From Streptomyces xanthophaeus (GTDB lineage: Bacteria; Actinomycetota; Actinomycetes; Streptomycetales; Streptomycetaceae), in assembly GCF_000725805.1 (NCBI RefSeq), contig NZ_JOFT01000017.1, positions 124,001 to 188,000 of the forward strand: a stretch of 64,000 nt of DNA, written 5' to 3'. A program made the position numbers and the translations under genes. Positions 56,106 to 64,000 of the stretch are shown here, in pieces; position 1 is the first letter of the stretch, and every line of letters starts with the position of its first letter. The notes under the pieces are model-generated. The model did no database searches. It was not told the DNA's origin and saw only the letters and a list, made by a program, of their open reading frames with translations.

Positions 56106-57309
56106 CGTGGCGGCGGACCATGCGGGGGACCTCGCGGAGCTGGCGTCCTGGCAGCGCGGACTGCGCGCGCAGTTCCCGATCGTGCACGGCCACCCTTCCC
56201 TGGCGTACCTGGACAGCGCGGCCACCGCGCAGAAGCCGCAGGCCGTGCTGGACGCCGTGCAGGACTACCTCACGCGCTCGAACGCGAACGCGGGCCGGGG
56301 CTCCTACCCCTGGGCCAACACCACGACCGCGCTGGTGGAGGGCGCCCGTGAGCGGGTGAAGGAGTTCCTCGGCGATCCGCGGCCGGAGCGGTCGCAGGTG
56401 CACTTCACCAGCGGGACCACGGAGGGGCTGCGCACCCTCGCGCGGGACTGGCTGGCGGACCTGCTGAACGACGGGGACGAGATCGTCGTCCCGTTCGCCG
56501 ACCATCAGGCGAACCTGTCGCCGTGGCTGGAGGCGCGGGACCTGCTGGCCCGTCAGGGGGTCCGCGTGCGGGTGCGGGAGCTGCCGCGCCAGGCGGGCTC
56601 CGGCGACTACGACCCGCGGGTGCTCGGCCGGATCACGGGACCGCGCACCCGCTTCGTCGCGGCCACCCACGTGCACCACGTGTTCGGGGTCGACATGAAC
56701 GTGCACCGCATCCGCCGGGTGGTCGGGCCGGACGTGCCGATCTGCCTGGACGCCGCGCAGAGCGTCGGCCACCTGCCGGTGTCCGTGGCCGATCTCGACG
56801 TGGACTTCGTGGTCTTCTCCGGCCACAAGGCGATGGCGCTGCCCGGGACGGGCGCGGTCTGGGCCCGGCAGCAGCGCGGGCCCGCCTTCCGGCCGGGCGG
56901 CTGGAGCGGCACGCCGAACACGGTCGGGATCGTCTCGCTGGCGGCGGCCCTCGACTGGCTGGACGGCGCGGGGACCGGACGCATCGAGCGCTGGACCGTG
57001 GCGCTGACGGCCCGGCTGACCGAGGGCCTGCACCGGATGCCCGCGTACGAGGTCCTCGGCTGCCGTTCCAGTCTGCCGGCCGCGTCCGCGGTGCAGCGGC
57101 GGAGCAGCATCGTGACGTTCCGCCATCGCGGGATCGATGCGCAGGACCTCGGGTTCGTCCTGTTCAGCCGCGGTTTCATGGTGCGGTCCGACGGTCACTG
57201 CCAGGCGGGCGCGGAGGACCGGGAGGGGTCGGTGCGGGTGAGCCTGCACGTGCACAACACACCGGAGGAGGTGGAGGAGTTGCTCTCCGTCCTCGCCAGT
57301 CTGCAATGA
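56098..57309 (+). CDS. SufS/Csd-like class V PLP enzyme (probable cysteine desulfurase)
   Basis: This 403-aa protein keeps the SufS-group landmarks: YLDSAATAQKP at the N-terminus, DHQANLSPW (SufS EHHAN), HVHHVFG, the cofactor aspartate in CLDAAQSVGH, the PLP lysine K244 in SGHK and C368 in SDGHCQAG, which lines up with the catalytic cysteine loop RxGHHC. It could release sulfur from cysteine and load it onto the adjacent rhodanese. No suf genes are near. The GTG at 56098 overlaps the previous stop. A selenocysteine lyase or a C-S lyase on another substrate is also possible. Confidence 0.88.
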   Translation: MTDVAADHAGDLAELASWQRGLRAQFPIVHGHPSLAYLDSAATAQKPQAVLDAVQDYLTRSNANAGRGSYPWANTTTALVEGARERVKEFLGDPRPERSQVHFTSGTTEGLRTLARDWLADLLNDGDEIVVPFADHQANLSPWLEARDLLARQGVRVRVRELPRQAGSGDYDPRVLGRITGPRTRFVAATHVHHVFGVDMNVHRIRRVVGPDVPICLDAAQSVGHLPVSVADLDVDFVVFSGHKAMALPGTGAVWARQQRGPAFRPGGWSGTPNTVGIVSLAAALDWLDGAGTGRIERWTVALTARLTEGLHRMPAYEVLGCRSSLPAASAVQRRSSIVTFRHRGIDAQDLGFVLFSRGFMVRSDGHCQAGAEDREGSVRVSLHVHNTPEEVEELLSVLASLQ

Positions 57310-58070
57310 TTTCCATTATGGGTATGAGTACGGCGACGGCGGCGCACTGGGTGGAGCGCTGGGAGAACCAGCAGGAGCGGTACGCGGTCGACCGGGAGGA
57401 GCGGTTCACGGTCATGGCCGACGTGGTCGAGCACGTGACGGCCGGTCAGCCGGCCCCGCTGGTGCTCGACCTGGGCAGCGGACCGGGGGCGCTGGCCGCC
57501 CGGCTGGCCGCCCGGATGCCGGCCGCCGAGGTCCTGGCCGTGGACGCCGATCCCCTGCTGCTGGAACTGGGCGCCTCCTACTACGGGCCGGTCCTGCGCC
57601 ACGTCGAGGCGGTGATCGGCGGGCCCGGCTGGCTGGACTCGCTCGGCCTGGACCGCCCCGTGGACGCGGCCGTGTCGGCGACGGCCCTGCACTACCTGGG
57701 CGAAGCCGCGCTGCGCCGGGTCTACGGGGAGCTGGCGGCGCGGCTGCGGCCCGGCGGCGTCCTCGTCAACGGCGACCACATCAGCCCGGACGCCCCGGCG
57801 CTCTCCCGGCTCGCGCTGCACATCGGGCTGCGCCGCTCACGGCCCCACCTGGACACCGCCGAGGACTGGGAGTCGTGGTGGTCCCAGGCGGCCGCGGACC
57901 CGGAGCTGGCCCCGCGGCTCGCCCGCTGCGCGCCGCACCGGCATCCGCAGTGCGAGGGCAACGACCTGACCCTGGCGGGCCACCTCGCCCTGTTGCGCGA
58001 GGCCGGTTTCGGGCAGGTCGGCACCGTCTGGCAGTACGGCCACAGCCACGTGGTGGTCGCCGTGCGCTGA
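57306..58070 (+). CDS. Class I SAM-dependent methyltransferase
   Basis: This 254-aa methyltransferase has motif I LDLGSGPGALAARLAARMP (about 50-68), the acidic motif II VLAVDADPLLLE and the post-I region AVSATALHYLGE, then LRPGGVLVNGDH. Its ATG overlaps the desulfurase stop by 4 bp, placing it in the same operon; ATGs 12 and 18 bp downstream are alternatives. O-, N- or S-methylation cannot be told apart; S-methylation would fit the context. Confidence 0.85.
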   Translation: MISIMGMSTATAAHWVERWENQQERYAVDREERFTVMADVVEHVTAGQPAPLVLDLGSGPGALAARLAARMPAAEVLAVDADPLLLELGASYYGPVLRHVEAVIGGPGWLDSLGLDRPVDAAVSATALHYLGEAALRRVYGELAARLRPGGVLVNGDHISPDAPALSRLALHIGLRRSRPHLDTAEDWESWWSQAAADPELAPRLARCAPHRHPQCEGNDLTLAGHLALLREAGFGQVGTVWQYGHSHVVVAVR

Positions 58071-58085
58071 GCGGCGGCGCCGCTC
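58069..58085 (+). terminator. Weak hairpin at methyltransferase stop
   Basis: A 7-bp G/C stem (GAGCGGC/GCCGCTC, 3-nt loop) begins at the stop codon of the methyltransferase gene. It may end the four-gene operon before the acyl-CoA synthetase gene, but it is short. Confidence 0.4.
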
Positions 58086-58201
58086 CCCCGGTTGGCGGAC
58101 GGCTCGCGGGGTAGCCCTGGGTACGGACGGCGGTGATCACGAGGAACCGCCGGCCCGCCGGGTCACGGCCCCGCGCCCGCCACCGAACCCAGGAGTCACG
58201 T

Positions 58202-59824
58202 GTGTCTGCCGCGTCGAGCTATGCGTCCGGGGTCTGCGAAGTGCCGCTGCTGGGCGACACGATCGGGGAGAACCTGGACCGCACCGTCCGCAGGTTCCCC
58301 CGGCACGACGCCCTGATCGACCGGGCCGCCGGACGCCGCTGGACGTACGAGGAGCTGGCGGCGGACGTCGACGCCCTCGCGCTCGGCCTGCTCGGCCTCG
58401 GCATCGTCAAGGGGGACCGGGTCGGCATCTGGGCCCCCAACCGCGCCGAGTGGACGCTCGTGCAGTACGCCACTGCCCGGATCGGGGCGGTGCTCGTCAC
58501 CGTGAACCCCGCCTATCGCTCGCACGAACTGGCCTACGTACTGCGGCAGTCGGGAATGCGCATGCTCGTCGCCGCGGAGCGCTTCAAGCGCTCCGACTAC
58601 GCGGCGATGATCGAGGAGGTGCGGCCGGACTGTCCGGAGCTGGAGTTCGTCGCGCTCCTGGAGGGTCCGCTCTGGTCCTCCCTGCTGGAGCGGGGCCGGC
58701 GCGGCGACCCGGCCGACCTCGCCCGGGCGCAGGCCGCCCTGAGCCCGGACGACCCCATCAACATCCAGTACACCTCGGGCACCACCGGCTTCCCCAAGGG
58801 CGCCACCCTGTCCCACCACAACATCCTCAACAACGGCTATTTCGTGGGCGAGCTGTGCCACTACACCGAGCTGGACCGGGTGTGCATCCCGGTGCCCTTC
58901 TACCACTGCTTCGGCATGGTGATGGGCAACCTCGCCTGCACCAGTCACGGCGCGGCCATGGTGATCCCCGCGCCCTCCTTCGATCCGGCGGCCACCCTGG
59001 CGGCGGTCGAGGCGGAGTCCTGCACCTCGCTCTACGGCGTGCCCACCATGTTCATCGCCGAGCTGGCGGACCCCGGGTTCGACGGGTACGACCTGTCCAG
59101 CCTGCGGACGGGGATCATGGCGGGCTCGCCCTGTCCGGTCGAGGTGATGAAGGAGGTCATCGACCGGATGGGCATGGCCGAGGTCTCCATCTGTTACGGG
59201 ATGACGGAGACCTCCCCGGTGTCGACGCAGACCCGCGCGGACGACTCGGTGGAGCGCCGGGTCTCGACGGTGGGCCGCGTGGGACCGCACCTGGAGGTGA
59301 AGGTGGTGGACCCGCAGTCCGGGCGGACCGTGCCCCGGGGGGAACCGGGGGAACTGTGCACCCGCGGCTACTCCGTCATGCTCGGCTACTGGGCCGAACC
59401 GGAGCGGACCGCCGAGGCGGTGGACGCGGCGCGCTGGATGCACACCGGCGACCTCGCGGTGATGGACGACGAGGGCTACCTGAGCATCACGGGCCGCATC
59501 AAGGACATGGTGATCCGCGGCGGGGAGAACCTCTACCCGCGGGAGATCGAGGAGTTCCTGCACGCCCACCCCGACGTCCTGGACGTGCAGGTCATCGGCG
59601 TCCCCGACCCGAAGTACGGGGAGGAGCTGATGGCGTGGGTCCGGATGCGCGAGGGCGCCGAGCCGCTGACGGCGGCCGCCGTCCGTGCGTACTGCGACGG
59701 ACGGCTGGCCCACTTCAAGATCCCGCGCTACGTCCACGTCGTGGAGGAGTTCCCGATGACCGTCACCGGGAAGATCCGCAAGGTCGAGATGCGCGAGGAG
59801 GCGGCGCGGCTGCTCGGCCTGTGA
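58202..59824 (+). CDS. Acyl-CoA synthetase (AMP-binding, FadD-type)
   Basis: This 540-aa adenylate-forming ligase has the P-loop-like motif [12 protein letters not shown], the YGMTETSP motif, the hinge [20 protein letters not shown] (in part) and the C-terminal catalytic lysine in VTGKIRK. It should activate a fatty or aromatic acid with ATP and CoA. The start is GTG 58202, with AGGAG 6 nt upstream. It lies 131 bp after the methyltransferase gene with its own ribosome site; whether it belongs to the PLP/sulfur pathway is open. Confidence 0.9.
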   Translation: MSAASSYASGVCEVPLLGDTIGENLDRTVRRFPRHDALIDRAAGRRWTYEELAADVDALALGLLGLGIVKGDRVGIWAPNRAEWTLVQYATARIGAVLVTVNPAYRSHELAYVLRQSGMRMLVAAERFKRSDYAAMIEEVRPDCPELEFVALLEGPLWSSLLERGRRGDPADLARAQAALSPDDPINIQYTSGTTGFPKGATLSHHNILNNGYFVGELCHYTELDRVCIPVPFYHCFGMVMGNLACTSHGAAMVIPAPSFDPAATLAAVEAESCTSLYGVPTMFIAELADPGFDGYDLSSLRTGIMAGSPCPVEVMKEVIDRMGMAEVSICYGMTETSPVSTQTRADDSVERRVSTVGRVGPHLEVKVVDPQSGRTVPRGEPGELCTRGYSVMLGYWAEPERTAEAVDAARWMHTGDLAVMDDEGYLSITGRIKDMVIRGGENLYPREIEEFLHAHPDVLDVQVIGVPDPKYGEELMAWVRMREGAEPLTAAAVRAYCDGRLAHFKIPRYVHVVEEFPMTVTGKIRKVEMREEAARLLGL

Positions 59825-59837
59825 CGGTGCGTGACGG

Positions 59838-60164
59838 TCAGGGACGCGGGGACAGCTCGGCCATGGCGCTCCAGCCCTGGCCGGGCACCTCGACGTTGAT
59901 GATCTCCGGGGTCGAGGCGATGGCTCCCGCCAGGGTCTCCATGCCGGCCTTGAAGTGCTCGGACGCGACATGCAGAGCGCCCGCGTCGGCGTCGACGAAG
60001 GCCTCCAGCAGGGTGTACTTGTTCGGGTCGTCGACGCTGCGCGACCAGTCGTAGAAGAGGTTGCCCGGCTCGTTGCGGGTGGCTCGGGTGAAGTCGTCGA
60101 CGAGCGCGAGCCAGTTGTCGCTGTGCTCCGGGCGGACGTCGAACCTGACTGCGATGAAGATCAT
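59838..60164 (-). CDS. Antibiotic-biosynthesis-monooxygenase (ABM) domain protein
   Basis: This 108-aa protein has a ferredoxin-like ABM fold: FIAVRFDVRPEHSDNWLALV, LFYDWSRSVDDPNKYTLLEA and HVASEHFKAGM. It resembles YgiN-type quinol monooxygenases and autoinducer-degradation-type proteins, which act as dimers. It is convergent with the acyl-CoA synthetase. Its role in any local pathway is unproven. Confidence 0.87.
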   Translation of the reverse strand: MIFIAVRFDVRPEHSDNWLALVDDFTRATRNEPGNLFYDWSRSVDDPNKYTLLEAFVDADAGALHVASEHFKAGMETLAGAIASTPEIINVEVPGQGWSAMAELSPRP

Positions 60165-60232
60165 GGGTTCAGCCTCTCAGGAGGGGACCGGGGCCGCACC
60201 CGGGGCGTGGCCGGATTCCGGCAGGGCCGGAA

Positions 60233-60257
60233 ACCCGGCGGCCGCGGGCCGCCGGGT
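60233..60257 (-). terminator. Hairpin at the IclR stop codon
   Basis: An 11-bp perfect stem (ACCCGGCGGCC with its complement) and a 3-nt loop overlap the stop of the IclR gene. It could terminate that transcript before the ABM gene. Confidence 0.6.
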
Positions 60258-60994
60258 CAGGGAAGCAGGGCCGCGGCCCGCTCCAGCGCGTCGCGGATCT
60301 GCGCCGGACGGCGGCGGAACTCCTCGGTCGGCAGCGACACCGACAGGGCGTGCACCGCGTCCCCCTCGGGCGGCCCCGGCAGCGGCACGGCCACGCAGGT
60401 GTACGCGGGATCGGCCTCCCCGAGGGAGACCGCGTAGCCCTGCCCGCGCACCCGGGCCAGCTCCGCCTCCAGGGCGTCCGCGCTGACGATGGTCGAAGAG
60501 GTCAGGCGGGCCATCCCGTGCTCGGCGAGATAGCGCCGCCGCACCGGCCGGGGCAGCTCCGCCAGCAGGGCCTTGCCGTGCGCGGTGGCGTGCGCGCGGG
60601 TCTCGCGCCCCGGGGCGAAGGGGTGGGCGGTGTCGGTGACCGGAGCGGTGGTGTCGACGACGGTGATCAGCCCGCCCCGGTAGGCGGTGTAGTACGCCTC
60701 GGCCCCGGTGGCCCGGCGCAGCCGGGCCAGCAGCTCGGTCATGGGGGCGGCGGGCTCCAGATGGCGCAGGTAGCCCCGGTGCAGCCGCGGGATGCGGGGC
60801 CCGGGCACGTACCCGCGTGCCGTGCGCAGCAGGTAGCCGCGCTCGGTGAGCGGGCCCAGCAGGTGGTACGCCGTGGACAGCGAGCACCCGGTCTGCCGGG
60901 CCAGGGCCTTCGCGCTGACCGGGCCGGGCGCCTCGGCCACGGCGTCGAGGACCGCCAGCGCGCGGTCGACGGACTGCGGACCGCTCTGCGGCAT
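60257..60994 (-). CDS. IclR-family transcriptional regulator
   Basis: This 245-aa protein has an N-terminal winged HTH (residues 7-65: QSVDRALAVLDAVAEAPG, then TGCSLSTAYHLLGPL) and a C-terminal GAF-like effector domain (about 80-240; GRETRAHATAHGKALLAELP). It is divergent, across about 200 bp, from the betaine-aldehyde dehydrogenase and GMC oxidoreductase genes, which it probably represses. Choline or betaine aldehyde would be a natural effector by context. Confidence 0.9.
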   Translation of the reverse strand: MPQSGPQSVDRALAVLDAVAEAPGPVSAKALARQTGCSLSTAYHLLGPLTERGYLLRTARGYVPGPRIPRLHRGYLRHLEPAAPMTELLARLRRATGAEAYYTAYRGGLITVVDTTAPVTDTAHPFAPGRETRAHATAHGKALLAELPRPVRRRYLAEHGMARLTSSTIVSADALEAELARVRGQGYAVSLGEADPAYTCVAVPLPGPPEGDAVHALSVSLPTEEFRRRPAQIRDALERAAALLP

Positions 60995-61196
60995 GACGGC
61001 TTCCCCCGGGGCGGACGGTACGACGGACCTCCGAGCCTACGGGGCGTGCCGGGGCCCTCCGCGGCAGCCTGCGGAACGTGACACCCGTCACTTCGAGTGA
61101 CGGATGGGACATGACTGCCGGAGCCCGGGGCACGCGCGGTGCTTGCAACACCACCGCGGGTCCACCGCGGTGCCGGAACCGGAGGTACAGCGCGTC

Positions 61197-62681
61197 GTGT
61201 CGGAACAGAAGACCATTCACATCGCCGGAACCTGGCGGTCCGCCGTCTCGGGCGCGGTCAGGGAGGTCCTGGACCCAGCGGACGCGCAGGTGCTCGCCGT
61301 GGTCGCCGAGGGCGGGACGGCGGACGCCGACGCGGCCGTCGGCGCCGCCCGGGCCGCCTTCGACGGCGGCGAGTGGCCGCGTACGCCGGTCGCCGAGCGC
61401 GCCGCGCTGCTGCGCCGCACGGCGGACCTGCTCCAGCGCGACCGCGAACGCATCGGGCTCCTGGAGAGCCGGGACGCGGGCAAGACCCTCGAAGAGGGCC
61501 GGGTGGACGTGGACTGCGTCAGCGACGCCTTCCGCTACTTCGCCGACCTGGTCGTCGCCGAGGGGGCGGGCCGGGTCGTGGACGCCGGGTCCTCCGAGAT
61601 CCACAGCGTGGTCGTCCACGAGCCCGTCGGGGTGTGCGCCCTGATCACCCCGTGGAACTATCCGCTGCTCCAGGCCAGCTGGAAGATCGCTCCGGCCCTG
61701 GCTGCGGGCAACACCTTCGTGATCAAGCCCAGCGAGCTCACCCCGCTGACCACGGCGGCCCTGATCGGGCTGCTGGCGGAGGCGGGGCTGCCGGCCGGGG
61801 TGGCCAATCTGGTGACCGGCGCCGGCGATCCGGTCGGCGCCCGCCTCGCCGAGCACCCCGACGTCGACCTGGTCTCCTTCACCGGCGGCTTCACCAGCGG
61901 GACGAAGGTCATGCGCGCGGCCGCCGACACCGTCAAGAAGGTGGCGCTGGAACTCGGCGGGAAGAACCCCAACGTCGTCTTCGCCGACGCCTGCGCCACC
62001 GAGGCGGGCTTCGACACCGCCGTCGACCAGGCCCTCAACGCCGCCTTCATGCACAGCGGCCAGGTGTGCTCGGCGGGTTCGCGGCTGATCATCGAGGAAT
62101 CGGTCAGCGAGCGCTTCGTCACCGAACTCGCCCGCCGCGCGGAGCGTATCCGCCTCGGCCGCGGCACCGACCCGGGCGTGGAGTGCGGGCCGCTGGTCTC
62201 GGCCGCCCAGCTCGCGCGGACCGAGGCGTACGTCGCCTCCGCGCTGGAGGAGGGCGCCGTCCTGCGCTCCGGGGGCGAACGGCCCGAGGTGCCGGGCTAC
62301 TTCTACCGGCCGACCGTCCTCGACCGCTGCCACCGCGGGATGCGGGTCGTACGGGAGGAGGTCTTCGGGCCGGTCCTGACCGTCGAGACCTTCCGCACCG
62401 AGGCCGAGGCCGTCGCCCTGGCCAACGACACCGAGTACGGGCTGGCCGGCGGCGTGTGGACGACGGACCAGGGCCGCGCCGCACGGGTGGCCGGACGGCT
62501 GCGCCACGGCACCGTCTGGATCAACGACTTCCACCCCTACCTGCCGCAGGCGGAGTGGGGCGGCTTCGGCAGGTCCGGGACCGGGCGCGAGCTCGGCCCG
62601 GCGGGCCTCGCCGAGTACCGCGAGACCAAGCACGTCTACCAGAACCTCGCTCCGCGCCCCGTGCGCTGGTTCGCTGGCTGA
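61197..62681 (+). CDS. betB: Betaine-aldehyde-type aldehyde dehydrogenase
   Basis: This 494-aa NAD(P)-dependent dehydrogenase has the hallmark ITPWNYPLLQASWKIAPALA region, the general-base glutamate in LELGGKNPN and the nucleophile in HSGQVCSAGSRL. The EEVFGPVLTV and WINDFHPYLPQAEWGG segments are typical of glycine-betaine aldehyde dehydrogenases. The start is GTG 61197, with GGAGGT upstream. The adjacent GMC oxidoreductase would supply betaine aldehyde from choline; together they make the osmoprotectant glycine betaine. Other aldehydes remain possible. Confidence 0.88.
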   Translation: MSEQKTIHIAGTWRSAVSGAVREVLDPADAQVLAVVAEGGTADADAAVGAARAAFDGGEWPRTPVAERAALLRRTADLLQRDRERIGLLESRDAGKTLEEGRVDVDCVSDAFRYFADLVVAEGAGRVVDAGSSEIHSVVVHEPVGVCALITPWNYPLLQASWKIAPALAAGNTFVIKPSELTPLTTAALIGLLAEAGLPAGVANLVTGAGDPVGARLAEHPDVDLVSFTGGFTSGTKVMRAAADTVKKVALELGGKNPNVVFADACATEAGFDTAVDQALNAAFMHSGQVCSAGSRLIIEESVSERFVTELARRAERIRLGRGTDPGVECGPLVSAAQLARTEAYVASALEEGAVLRSGGERPEVPGYFYRPTVLDRCHRGMRVVREEVFGPVLTVETFRTEAEAVALANDTEYGLAGGVWTTDQGRAARVAGRLRHGTVWINDFHPYLPQAEWGGFGRSGTGRELGPAGLAEYRETKHVYQNLAPRPVRWFAG

Positions 62682-62687
62682 AAGGGC

Positions 62688-64000
62688 ATGAGAGAGATGA
62701 CCACGGACACCACGCAGCACCACGATCACGCGCCCGGACAGGGACACGAGCAGGAGTACGACTACGTCGTCGTCGGCGGCGGCACCGCCGGATCGGTGAT
62801 CGCCTCGCGCCTCACCGAGGACCCGGACGTCACCGTCGCCGTCATCGAGGGCGGACCGAGCGACGTCGACCGCCCCGACGTGCTGACCCTGCGCCGCTGG
62901 ATGGGCCTGCTCGGCGGGGAGCTCGACTACGACTACCCCACCACCGAACAGCCCCGCGGCAACTCCCACATCCGGCACAGCCGGGCCCGCGTGCTCGGTG
63001 GCTGCTCCTCGCACAACACCCTCATCTCCTTCAAGCCGCTGCCCTCCGACTGGGACGAGTGGTCGCGGGCGGGCGCCGAGGGCTGGCACGCGGCCGCCAT
63101 GGAGCCGTACTTCGACCGGCTGCTGAACAACGTCGTGCCGGTCGCCGAGGCGGACCGCAACGCCATCGCCTCCGACTTCGTCGAGGCCGCGCAGGGCGCC
63201 CTGGGCGTGCCCCGCATCGAGGGCTTCAACCAGAAGCCGTTCCACGAGGGCGTCGGCTTCTTCGACCTCGCCTACCACCCCGAGACCAACAAGCGGTCCT
63301 CCGCCTCGGTGGCGTACCTCCACCCGGTCATGGACGAGCGCCCCAACCTGCACCTGCTGCTGGAGACCTGGGCGTGCCGCCTGGAACTGGAGGGCACCCG
63401 CGCCCGCGGTGTGCACGTCAAGGCCAAGGACGGCACCCGGTCGCTGGTCACCGCGCGCCGCGAGGTGCTGGTGTGCGCGGGCGCCGTCGACACCCCGCGG
63501 CTGCTGCTGCACTCCGGCATCGGTCCGCGCGCGGACCTGGAGGCCCTGGGCATACCGCCCGTCCACGACCTGCCCGGTGTGGGCGAGAACCTGCTGGACC
63601 ACCCGGAGTCGGTGATCGTCTGGGAGACCGACGGCCCGATCCCCGAGAACTCGGCGATGGACAGCGACGCGGGTCTGTTCGTGCGGCGCGACCCGGACTC
63701 CCCCGGGCCGGACCTGATGTTCCACTTCTACCAGATCCCCTTCACCGACAACCCGGAGCGGCTGGGCTACGAACGCCCCGCGCACGGCGTCTCGATGACC
63801 CCCAACATCCCCAAGCCGCGCAGCCGCGGCCGTCTTTACCTCACCAGTGCGGACCCGGAGGTCAAGCCCGCCCTCGACTTCCGCTACTTCACGGACGAGG
63901 AGGACTACGACGGCCGGACCCTGGTGGACGGCATCAAGCTGGCCCGCGAGATCGCCGCGACCGAGCCGCTGGCCGGCTGGCTGCGGCGCGAGGTCTGCCC
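62688..64000 (+). CDS. GMC oxidoreductase (choline-dehydrogenase-like), 3' end outside window
   Basis: The visible 437 codons encode a GMC flavoprotein: a His-rich N-terminus, the FAD dinucleotide motif YVVVGGGTAGSVIASRLTE (about 25-43), the GMC signature ARVLGGCSSHNTLISF, and the second signature region GAVDTPRLLLHSGIGP. The C-terminal catalytic His/Asn lie beyond the window. ATG 62688 follows GAAAGG; ATG 62697, nine bases on, is an alternative. It is 6 bp after the aldehyde dehydrogenase gene in the same operon and is likely to oxidise choline or a related alcohol. Confidence 0.88.
   Translation, partial: MREMTTDTTQHHDHAPGQGHEQEYDYVVVGGGTAGSVIASRLTEDPDVTVAVIEGGPSDVDRPDVLTLRRWMGLLGGELDYDYPTTEQPRGNSHIRHSRARVLGGCSSHNTLISFKPLPSDWDEWSRAGAEGWHAAAMEPYFDRLLNNVVPVAEADRNAIASDFVEAAQGALGVPRIEGFNQKPFHEGVGFFDLAYHPETNKRSSASVAYLHPVMDERPNLHLLLETWACRLELEGTRARGVHVKAKDGTRSLVTARREVLVCAGAVDTPRLLLHSGIGPRADLEALGIPPVHDLPGVGENLLDHPESVIVWETDGPIPENSAMDSDAGLFVRRDPDSPGPDLMFHFYQIPFTDNPERLGYERPAHGVSMTPNIPKPRSRGRLYLTSADPEVKPALDFRYFTDEEDYDGRTLVDGIKLAREIAATEPLAGWLRREVC

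Noticed and set aside
53314..58070. Siderophore (staphyloferrin-like) cluster
   Set aside because: No IucA/IucC-type synthetase, SbnB-like dehydrogenase or siderophore exporter accompanies the PLP genes.
60177..63785. Long minus-strand open frame opposite the betaine genes
   Set aside because: Shadow frame across an operon with clear dehydrogenase motifs on the other strand.

Overview
The window is high-GC actinobacterial DNA, almost certainly Streptomyces chromosome. Support comes from third-position G/C bias in every real frame, frequent GTG starts and 4-bp ATGA/GTGA overlaps, an NHLM-type peptide exporter, a Pls-type poly-amino-acid synthetase, SpoIIE-type phosphatases, and only two in-frame TTA codons noticed. 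I saw no tRNA, rRNA, CRISPR array, insertion sequence or phage module.

Layout. 1-2.5 kb: the edge of a minus-strand cobalamin riboswitch whose gene lies off the window, a deoxynucleoside kinase, and a SigE-type ECF sigma factor coupled to a one-pass membrane protein. 2.6-6.7 kb: a secreted pectate lyase/pectinesterase fusion divergent from a Tat-type amidohydrolase carrying a TTA codon. 6.7-14.7 kb (minus strand): a peptide-export locus with a cytochrome P450, a 79-aa double-glycine-leader precursor without cysteine, a hairpin, an HlyD-type adaptor, a C39 peptidase-ABC protein and a second NHLM ABC protein. 14.8-20.4 kb: a SpoIIE phosphatase, then a LysR regulator divergent from an Orn/Lys/Arg-type decarboxylase and a decayed amino-acid ABC transporter. 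Its binding protein is internally deleted and frameshifted, its ATPase has lost its centre, and only its permease looks whole.

20.5-28.8 kb: an ABC exporter, RecQ, heme A synthase CtaA, and a full cobalamin riboswitch ahead of a three-gene cobalamin-type importer that starts at TTG. 28.9-32.9 kb: a set made of an unrecognised protein, a MoxR ATPase and a zincin-VWA protein. 32.9-40.4 kb: a small membrane protein, an M1 peptidase, a 1302-aa Pls/PosA-type synthetase whose adenylation pocket reads lysine-like, then an alpha/beta hydrolase divergent from an HTH regulator across three copies of a 13-bp palindrome. 40.4-53 kb: a sensor phosphatase, a VanW protein, a long-form GAPDH, an SMP-30-like secreted protein, a MarR regulator with its palindrome, a CBS protein, a BBE-type flavin oxidase, a VOC protein and a secreted beta-lactamase-fold hydrolase.

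53.3-58.1 kb: a tightly coupled four-gene operon: a Y4yA-like PLP decarboxylase (with a TTA codon), a cysteine-synthase/rhodanese fusion, a SufS-like cysteine desulfurase and a methyltransferase. It looks like an uncharacterised sulfur-handling small-molecule pathway and, with the peptide-export locus, is the best candidate for an undescribed system. 58.2-64 kb: an acyl-CoA synthetase, an ABM monooxygenase, and an IclR regulator divergent from betaine-aldehyde dehydrogenase and a GMC oxidoreductase (cut by the window end), probably a choline-to-glycine-betaine pathway.
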